DNA of 64,000 bases, from NCBI GenBank assembly GCA_016179685.1, contig JACPCR010000094.1:1-64000 (forward strand), read 5' to 3'. Source of the DNA: Planctomycetota bacterium (GTDB lineage: Bacteria > Planctomycetota > PUPC01 > JACPCR01). The translations under genes were made by a program, and so were the position numbers. Below are positions 57,788 through 64,000 of this stretch, piece by piece. The notes under the pieces were generated by a model that was not told the origin of the DNA, made no database searches, and worked only from the letters and a program-made list of their open reading frames with translations. Each line of letters opens with the position of its first letter. Position 1 is the first letter of the stretch.

Positions 57788-58405
57788 CTAAAGGTTTATG
57801 AAATTTTCCAGCATTCGCAAGCCGACGGCCTGGCTTTTTTCCGGATGGAACTGGGTGGCATAGACTGGCGGCCGCATCACCGCGGAGGCAAAAGTGACAC
57901 CGTAGTCCGTCCAGGCGGTCACCACGGATGCGTCCCCCGGTTGTGCGTAATAGGAATGCACGAAATAAGCGTGGACCCCGTTCGACAGGCCCGAAAAGAG
58001 CGGGCTGCCGCCCTGAAACCGAAGCGAGTTCCACCCCATGTGAGGGACCTTGAGTTTTTCACCGCCGGATGGCGAAGCCGAGGGGAAGCGGACGATGCGG
58101 CCGGCGAGGACGTCGAGGCCTGGGTGAAGCCCGCCCTCCTCGCTTTCGGTGAAGAGGAGCTGAAGGCCGAGGCAGATGCCCAGGAACGGTTTATCTCGAG
58201 CCGCTTCGCGGAGGGCCGGCACCAGGCCCCGGGCATCCAGCTCGGCCATGGCATCCTTGAAAGCGCCCACTCCGGGGAGGACCACCTTGTCGGCCTCTCT
58301 CAACACCGTGGCTTCGCCGGTGATGACGGCCCGGGCCCCGAGGCGCTCGAGCGCTTTTTGAACGCTGCGCAGGTTTCCCATCCCGTAGTCCGTGATGGCA
58401 ATCAT
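57788..58405 (-). CDS. hisH: Imidazole glycerol phosphate synthase subunit HisH
   Basis: MIAITDYGMGNLRSVQKALERLGA, FLGICLGLQLLFTESEEGG, MGWNSL, YFVHSYYA, ATQFHPEKSQ. Confidence 0.95.
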   Translation of the reverse strand: MIAITDYGMGNLRSVQKALERLGARAVITGEATVLREADKVVLPGVGAFKDAMAELDARGLVPALREAARDKPFLGICLGLQLLFTESEEGGLHPGLDVLAGRIVRFPSASPSGGEKLKVPHMGWNSLRFQGGSPLFSGLSNGVHAYFVHSYYAQPGDASVVTAWTDYGVTFASAVMRPPVYATQFHPEKSQAVGLRMLENFINL

Positions 58406-58935
58406 CGGGGCCGTTCTTTCGACTGCAGGTGAAGGACGATCTCCGCGGCCACTTCCGCGGCTGGCCGCACCGCCGTATTGTAGCGGGCCTCCGCTGCAGC
58501 CGCATAGAACGACGCCCGAGCGGCGAGAAGCTCCTGGATTTCCTCCCGGGAGTTCTTCCCGGTAAGACGGGGCCTCTGGCCCACGGTGCGACCGTCCGCG
58601 GCGAGACGCTCGTGGATCGTTTCGGCGTCGGCCTCGAGCAGGACGACGCATCCGCTGTTCTTCATGCGTTGAACGTTCTCCGGCCGCAGAATGACGCCGC
58701 CTCCCGTAGCGACGATGGCGCAGCGATGCGTCCCGGCGATCTCCGCCAGGCACTCGCTTTCGAGGTCGCGGAAACGAGCCTCACCGTCGGTCGCAAAAAT
58801 CTCGCGGATACTCCTGCCTGTGCGCTTCTCCAGGACATCATCAGCGTCGATGAACGGCCGGCCCATGGCCTCGGCGATCCTGCGGCCGATGGTGCTCTTC
58901 CCCGTGCAGCGATATCCGATCAGGTAGAGGTTCAA
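58402..58935 (-). CDS. aroK: Shikimate kinase
   Basis: MNLYLIGYRCTGKSTIGRRIAEAMGRPFIDADDVLEKRTGRSIREIFATDGEARFRDLE; overlaps hisH start. Confidence 0.93.
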   Translation of the reverse strand: MNLYLIGYRCTGKSTIGRRIAEAMGRPFIDADDVLEKRTGRSIREIFATDGEARFRDLESECLAEIAGTHRCAIVATGGGVILRPENVQRMKNSGCVVLLEADAETIHERLAADGRTVGQRPRLTGKNSREEIQELLAARASFYAAAAEARYNTAVRPAAEVAAEIVLHLQSKERPR

Positions 58936-58975
58936 GTCGAGAACATCCTCATGGACCTGCAGCGATTATAAGCAT

Positions 58976-59030
58976 TGCTAGGCGTGCCGCCCGGGGCTAG
59001 GCGTGCCGCCCGGGACTGCGCGTGCCAACT
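58976..59030. repeat. Short tandem repeat (about 19 bp, 2.5 copies)
   Basis: GCTAGGCGTGCCGCCCGG-GGCTAGGCGTGCCGCCCGG-GACTGCGCGTGCC. Confidence 0.85.
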
Positions 59031-59159
59031 CCCTTTTCCTCATGGACTTAAGGCGATAATAGGGGATGGAGAGGTTCCCTTCAAAGCACGACAGCGTTCG
59101 ATTTTGACGTAAGTCCTTGGAGTGAACGCCTTAGCGCTTGTACCACGCCTAAATCCTTC

Positions 59160-59310
59160 ACAGATTTGTCTCCCATAGGGATCCCGTTGGGACTCCCGGT
59201 CCTGTCCCACTGGGAGGGACCTTCCCGGACTTGTCCGCATGGAAGGGAACCTCCCGCAGGGACCCCTTTCCCGGACATTTCCCGATGGGAGGTATCGTCC
59301 CAAATGATCC
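59160..59310. repeat. Array of GGGAGGGACC/TCCCGGACxTGTCC palindromic boxes
   Basis: CTGTCCCACTGGGAGGGACCTTCCCGGACTTGTCC...AACCTCCCGCAGGGACCCCTTTCCCGGACATTTCCCGATGGGAGG; related boxes at 22555-22640 and 56962-57010. Confidence 0.7.
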
Positions 59311-59355
59311 CCATGGGAGGGACAACTGTGGAGGGACGCTGGTATCTACGGGAAG

Positions 59356-59403
59356 GCTTTCCCAAAGTTGGAAGTGCGGACACACCTCCGAACGTGCGTG
59401 CTC
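59356..59403. repeat. Degenerate TAG-hairpin element, 48-bp class
   Basis: GCTTTCCCAAAGTTGGAAGTGC-GGAC-ACACCTCCGAACGTGCGTGCTC; right arm matches the 39477-39524 element. Confidence 0.55.
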
Positions 59404-59734
59404 GATATGTAACTTCTCACTAAGTTCGGGAAGGACGATCAGGTCAAATCGATGAGTTATGAACGGAGTAGCGAAGCGTTGAATCCATGCCCCGTTGGGA
59501 GCGGGTTACTACGAGCGTATTTTGAGGTGCACGACAAGGCTACATTTAGGCGTCAGTCGTTGGAGTGACGGTTTTAACCGTTGTCCGATCAGCGCCACGC
59601 GTATAAGGCGTAACTCCAACGAGGTGGCCGTCCTGCGGATCGAGAATCAAGTCTCCGCAAGAATTTAGCGCGGTAGGAGTAGGCAAATCACCCGAACTGA
59701 TTGAGAAGTGACATCGATATCCCATAAGTAACCG

Positions 59735-59782
59735 ATTCACAGGTGGTTAAATTGGAATGTCTCTTGAATTTCGCCGGGGTTT
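59735..59782 (+). promoter_or_regulatory. Shared 48-bp leader/promoter-region repeat, leuS copy
   Basis: ATTCACAGGTGGTTAAATTGGAATGTCTCTTGAATTTCGCCGGGGTTT. Confidence 0.8.
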
Positions 59783-59863
59783 TGGGTTAGTATCCCTATT
59801 CATACGCTCCAGTTGCTCCTTAAACGCTTCCGTTCTACTGGAAAGAACCGCAGGGAGGCAGAG

Positions 59864-62671
59864 ATGGCCGGTCGAGGATACGACGCGTCAACCCTTGAGC
59901 CCAAGTGGCAGAAGTACTGGATCGAGCGACGGACATTCCGTGCCCCGGACCCGTGCGATGCGGATTTTGATCCGGCCCGGCCGAAGTATTACATCCTGGA
60001 TATGTTTCCGTACCCGAGCGGCGAGGGTCTGCACGTGGGCCACCCCGAGGGCTACACGGCGACGGACATTCTCGCCCGTTACAAGCGGATGCGAGGCTAC
60101 AACGTACTGCATCCGATGGGATGGGACGCCTTCGGGCTGCCGGCGGAGCAGTACGCCATCCAGACGGGGACGCATCCGGCACAGACGACGCGGAGGAACA
60201 TCCAGACGTTCCGCCGGCAAATCCAGTCGCTGGGCTTCTCCTACGACTGGGACCGGGAGGTCAGCACGACCGATCCGGAGTACTATCGCTGGACGCAGTG
60301 GATTTTCCGGCTGATCCACGACACCTGGTACGATGAAGCGTCGGGCCTGGGCCGGCCCATCTCGGACCTGCCCATCCCGCCGGGGGCGGCGGCCGACCCG
60401 GTCAGGCGGCGGCTCTACGTGGATTCGAAGCGGTTGGCCTACCTGGACGAGGTCCCGGTCTGGTGGTGTCCCGCGCTGGGAACGGTCCTCGCCAACGAGG
60501 AGGTCATCGACGGACTTTCAGAACGCGGGCAGCACCCCTGCACCCGTCTTCCTCTCAAACAGTGGATGCTGCGCATCACGGTCTATGCGGAACGGCTGCT
60601 GCGGGAGCTGGAGGGCGTCGACTGGCCCGAGGAGACGAAGAAACAGCAGCGGGAGTGGATCGGGCGCAGCGAGGGGGCCGAGGTGTGGTTCGGCCTGGAG
60701 ACGCCCGCGGGAGGGACGGAGGCGCTCGCTCGCCTGGCGGACGGCCGGCTGGTGCGCCGGGCAGCCCGCAGCAGTTTGGCGACACCGAGCTTCGAGTTCC
60801 GAATCTTCACGACGCGGCCCGACACGCTCTTCGGTGCGACCTACATGGTGCTGGCCCCCGAGCATCCCCTGGTGGCGGTGTTGACGACGCCGGAGCAGCA
60901 CGACGCCGTCGAGGCCTATCGACTCCGGGCGGCGCAGAAGAGCGACCTGGACCGCACGGGCTTGGCCCAGGACAAGAGCGGCGTATTCACCGGCGCCCGG
61001 GCGGTCAATCCGGTGAACGGGTCGAGGATTCCCATCTGGATCGCGGACTACGTGCTGCTCACCTACGGCACGGGCGCCATCATGGCCGTGCCCGCCCATG
61101 ACGAGCGCGATTTCGATTTCGCCCTGCAATACGGCCTGCCCATCGTGGAGGTCGTCCGGCCCGTTCAGCCCATCACCGGCAGCGTCGAAGAAAAGGCCAA
61201 AGCGGGGCTGCTCCGCGAGACCTCTCTCGATGGGAAGCCTCTCTCCTGCTACGTCGGCGACGGGACCGCGGTGCATTCGCCCTGGATCGACGGCCTGCCA
61301 ACGCCGGAGGCGAAAACCCGGATCACCCGAAAACTCGAGGAACGCGGCGTCGGGGAACACCGGGTGCAGTACCGACTCCGCGACTGGATATTCTCCCGGC
61401 AGCGCTATTGGGGAGAACCGTTCCCCATGCTCCATCTCGAAGGCGGCGGAACGGCGTCCGTGCCGGAGTCGGCACTGCCCGTGCTCCTGCCCGAGCTGGA
61501 GGATTTCAAGCCGTCGGGCCGGGCAGAGCCTCCTCTGGCCAAGGCCTCGGCGTGGGTGAAGACGTTGGACCCGACGACGGGCCGGCCCGCTCGCCGCGAG
61601 ACCAACACCATGCCGAATTGGGCCGGCTCGTGCTGGTACTACCTCCGATTCATCGACCCGAAGAACAACCAGGTGGGTTGGGACCCGGCGAAGGAGCGGT
61701 ACTGGATGCCGGTGGACCTTTACGTGGGCGGCCGCGAGCATGCGGTGTTGCACCTCCTCTATGCCCGCTTCTGGCACAAGGTGCTGTACGACCGCGGTAT
61801 CGTCTCGACACCGGAGCCCTTCCAGAGGCTGTTTCACCAGGGGCTGATCCTGGCCTTCGCCTACGAGGACGCGGCGACCTCCGCCCTGGTCCCGACGGAC
61901 CAGGTCGAGGAGCGCGCCCCGGGCGAGTTCGCCCGCAAAGATACGGGCAAGCCGGTGCGCCAGATTGTGGCCAAGATGTCCAAGTCCCTCAAGAACGTGA
62001 TCAATCCGGACGAAGTCATCCGCGAGCACGGGGCCGACACGCTGAGGCTTTATGAGATGTTCATGGGGCCGCTCGAGGTGTCCAAGCCCTGGAATCCAAG
62101 GGACGTCGAGGGCATCTCCCGTTTCCTGCACAAGTGTCACCGGCTGGTGCTGGGCGACGCCGGCGAGTCGCTGCGGCCCAACCTGCGGCCGGGCGCTGCG
62201 GAGGCCCCGCCGGAGCTGGAGCGCGCGCTTCACCGCTGCATCAAGAAGGTGACGGACGATCTCGAGGCGATGGCCTTCAACACGGCCATCTCGGCGATGA
62301 TGATCTTCGCCAATGAAGCCGCGGCCCGTGCCGACGCGCTGGAAAAGTCCCAGGCGGAACGCTTCGTCTTGCTGCTTTCGCCTTTCGCTCCTCACCTCGC
62401 TGAGGAGTTGTGGGAGGCGCTGGGACACGATCACACCCTGGCTTACGAGCCGTGGCCGCGGTACGACCCCGCGCTCCTGGTGGAAAGCACGCTGGAAATC
62501 CCCGTCCAGGTGAACGGCAAGGTCCGTGGCCGCATCCGGGTGGCCTCGGACGCTGGCGAAGAAGCCCTCAAGCAAGCGGCCCAGGAGTCCGTCTCCTCTT
62601 ACCTGGCGGGGAAAACAGTCCGAAAGGTCATCATCGTGCCTAAAAGACTGGTCAACCTGGTGGTCAGTTAG
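59864..62671 (+). CDS. leuS: Leucyl-tRNA synthetase
   Basis: [88 protein letters not shown] 59864 after AGGGAGG. Confidence 0.97.
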   Translation: MAGRGYDASTLEPKWQKYWIERRTFRAPDPCDADFDPARPKYYILDMFPYPSGEGLHVGHPEGYTATDILARYKRMRGYNVLHPMGWDAFGLPAEQYAIQTGTHPAQTTRRNIQTFRRQIQSLGFSYDWDREVSTTDPEYYRWTQWIFRLIHDTWYDEASGLGRPISDLPIPPGAAADPVRRRLYVDSKRLAYLDEVPVWWCPALGTVLANEEVIDGLSERGQHPCTRLPLKQWMLRITVYAERLLRELEGVDWPEETKKQQREWIGRSEGAEVWFGLETPAGGTEALARLADGRLVRRAARSSLATPSFEFRIFTTRPDTLFGATYMVLAPEHPLVAVLTTPEQHDAVEAYRLRAAQKSDLDRTGLAQDKSGVFTGARAVNPVNGSRIPIWIADYVLLTYGTGAIMAVPAHDERDFDFALQYGLPIVEVVRPVQPITGSVEEKAKAGLLRETSLDGKPLSCYVGDGTAVHSPWIDGLPTPEAKTRITRKLEERGVGEHRVQYRLRDWIFSRQRYWGEPFPMLHLEGGGTASVPESALPVLLPELEDFKPSGRAEPPLAKASAWVKTLDPTTGRPARRETNTMPNWAGSCWYYLRFIDPKNNQVGWDPAKERYWMPVDLYVGGREHAVLHLLYARFWHKVLYDRGIVSTPEPFQRLFHQGLILAFAYEDAATSALVPTDQVEERAPGEFARKDTGKPVRQIVAKMSKSLKNVINPDEVIREHGADTLRLYEMFMGPLEVSKPWNPRDVEGISRFLHKCHRLVLGDAGESLRPNLRPGAAEAPPELERALHRCIKKVTDDLEAMAFNTAISAMMIFANEAAARADALEKSQAERFVLLLSPFAPHLAEELWEALGHDHTLAYEPWPRYDPALLVESTLEIPVQVNGKVRGRIRVASDAGEEALKQAAQESVSSYLAGKTVRKVIIVPKRLVNLVVS

Positions 62672-62716
62672 AATCCCGGTTGGGAAGTTCTATCGCACTC
62701 CCGAACCGGGATTCAA
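62669..62716 (+). repeat. TAG-hairpin element, 48-bp class; TAG is stop codon of leuS
   Basis: TAGAATCCCGGTTGGGAAGTTC-TATC-GCACTCCCGAACCGGGATTCAA; 18/22 paired. Confidence 0.85.
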
Positions 62717-62787
62717 AGCCAAAACCCCTCTCGGACTTGTCTTGTTGGTTTTTTCCCTGCAACCTGTGGCTCATGGGGAGTTCAGCG

Positions 62788-63759
62788 ATGTCCAAGAAGA
62801 TGCGATGGGGCATTCTGGGAACGGGGATGATTGCAAACGTGTTCGCCAGGGCGCTGGAACACGCCCAGCGCGGCTGCAAGCAGGCGGTGGGCAGCCGGTC
62901 AGGCCCCAAGGCCGCGGCCTTCGCGACGACACACCAGATTCCCAGGGCTTACGGCAGCACCGAGGCGCTGCTGGCGGACCCGGAAGTGGACGCGGTGTAT
63001 GTCTCCACGCCGCACCCCGTGCACCGATCGGGTGTGCTGGCGGCGGCCGCCGCGGGCAAGCACGTTCTCTGCGAGAAGCCGATGGGCGTGACGCCGGGCG
63101 AATGTGAAGAGATGATCGAGGCGGCACGGCGGCACGGCGTCGTGCTCCTCGAGGCCTTCATGTACCGCGTGCACCCGCAAACGCTGCGCCTGCAGGAAAT
63201 CCTGCGTGAGGGCCGTATCGGAACGGTCCGCACCATCCGCAGCTCGTTCACCTACGGGATGGGAGACGCCTATAACGTCCGCACGGACCTCAGCCTGCGG
63301 GGCGGCGGGCTCTACGACGTCGGCTGCTATTGCATCAACTTCAGCCGGATGGTGGCCGGGCAGGAGCCGGACCGCATCGCCGCGTCGTGGTGGTTGGGGC
63401 CGAAGACGGGCGTGGACGAGAACCTGGCGGCCGTGCTGGGATTCCCTTCCGGGCCGCTGGCCCATTTCGACGTGGGCATCCGGTGCGCCGGGACGAGCTT
63501 CGCCGAGATCGTGGGCAGCTCGGGCCGCATCCACATTCCCAACCCGTGGAAGCCGGATGCGCGCCGGGCCTCGTTCGACGTGGTGGCCGGGGGCAAGACC
63601 GAGACGGTGGTCATTGAGAACGGGGGCGACATCTTCAGCCTGGAGGCTGACCATCTCGCAGCCGTGGCGGCCGGGGAGGCGAAGCCGCTGATCCCGGCGG
63701 AGAATGCGGTCGGCAACGCGGTGGTCATGGACACGATCTGGAGGCAGATGCACGGGTAA
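62788..63759 (+). CDS. Gfo/Idh/MocA-family oxidoreductase
   Basis: MRWGILGTGMIANVFARAL, AVYVSTPHPVHRSGVLAAAAAGKHVLCEKPMGVTPGEC, GGGLYDVGCYCINFSR. Confidence 0.94.
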   Translation: MSKKMRWGILGTGMIANVFARALEHAQRGCKQAVGSRSGPKAAAFATTHQIPRAYGSTEALLADPEVDAVYVSTPHPVHRSGVLAAAAAGKHVLCEKPMGVTPGECEEMIEAARRHGVVLLEAFMYRVHPQTLRLQEILREGRIGTVRTIRSSFTYGMGDAYNVRTDLSLRGGGLYDVGCYCINFSRMVAGQEPDRIAASWWLGPKTGVDENLAAVLGFPSGPLAHFDVGIRCAGTSFAEIVGSSGRIHIPNPWKPDARRASFDVVAGGKTETVVIENGGDIFSLEADHLAAVAAGEAKPLIPAENAVGNAVVMDTIWRQMHG

Positions 63760-63782
63760 ACGGCGGCAAAGCCGCCGTTTTG
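63758..63782 (+). terminator. Intrinsic terminator of the Gfo/Idh/MocA gene
   Basis: AAACGGCGGC-AAA-GCCGCCGTTTTG; overlaps the stop codon. Confidence 0.75.
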
Positions 63783-63830
63783 CTGGTTTTCTCCGTGCTT
63801 TCCGTGCTCTCCGTGTTTCAAACCGATTTT

Positions 63831-63866
63831 GTTTATCTCTGTCACAACGAAGCGATTCCGCAAGCT
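63831..63866. repeat. 80-bp dispersed repeat, partial copy 3
   Basis: GTTTATCTCTGTCACAACGAAGCGATTCCGCAAGCT. Confidence 0.65.
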
Positions 63867-64000
63867 GGAAACGGAGGACGGGCATCTCTAAACTTCCTGA
63901 CATGAGGGGAGTCATGAACAGGTCCATGAGTCGGCGACCTTTGGAGGTTGGGCCCGGACGATTCTCGATACCCGTCGTGGCCGCCCTGCCGGTGCTGATT

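Overview
High-GC bacterial chromosomal segment, probably from an uncultured PVC/FCB-like heterotroph; the lineage is inferred from gene content only. It has about 40 supportable CDSs. Housekeeping genes: speA, gatCAB, gmk-coaC, rpsU, hisH-aroK, leuS, a STAS/HPr pair, and a double-length UvrA. Catabolic and lipid genes include GH116, enolase superfamily, two UroD-family, two PhyH, SMP-30, AKR, DUF2090, an AGPS-like FAD enzyme and a desaturase. There are two giant Ser/Thr kinase-FGE-like proteins, one with a degenerate kinase active site. No rRNA, tRNA, IS element, prophage or cas genes were recognised. The most unusual signal is intergenic: a family of short hairpins of fixed length (48 bp = 22+4+22, or 42 bp = 19+4+19). 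They usually begin with TAG and end with CTA, carry an inner core AAGTGC-NNNN-GCACTT, and have variable outer stems that still pair, with many arm differences giving G.U pairs. Several supply the stop codon of the flanking gene, and some look like chimeras with arms from different subtypes. Other dispersed short repeats also occur, including a 48-bp leader shared by gmk and leuS. rpsU is absent from the ORF track as a separate ORF (TTG start, hidden inside a longer ORF). All calls are by eye from sequence; no database search was run.
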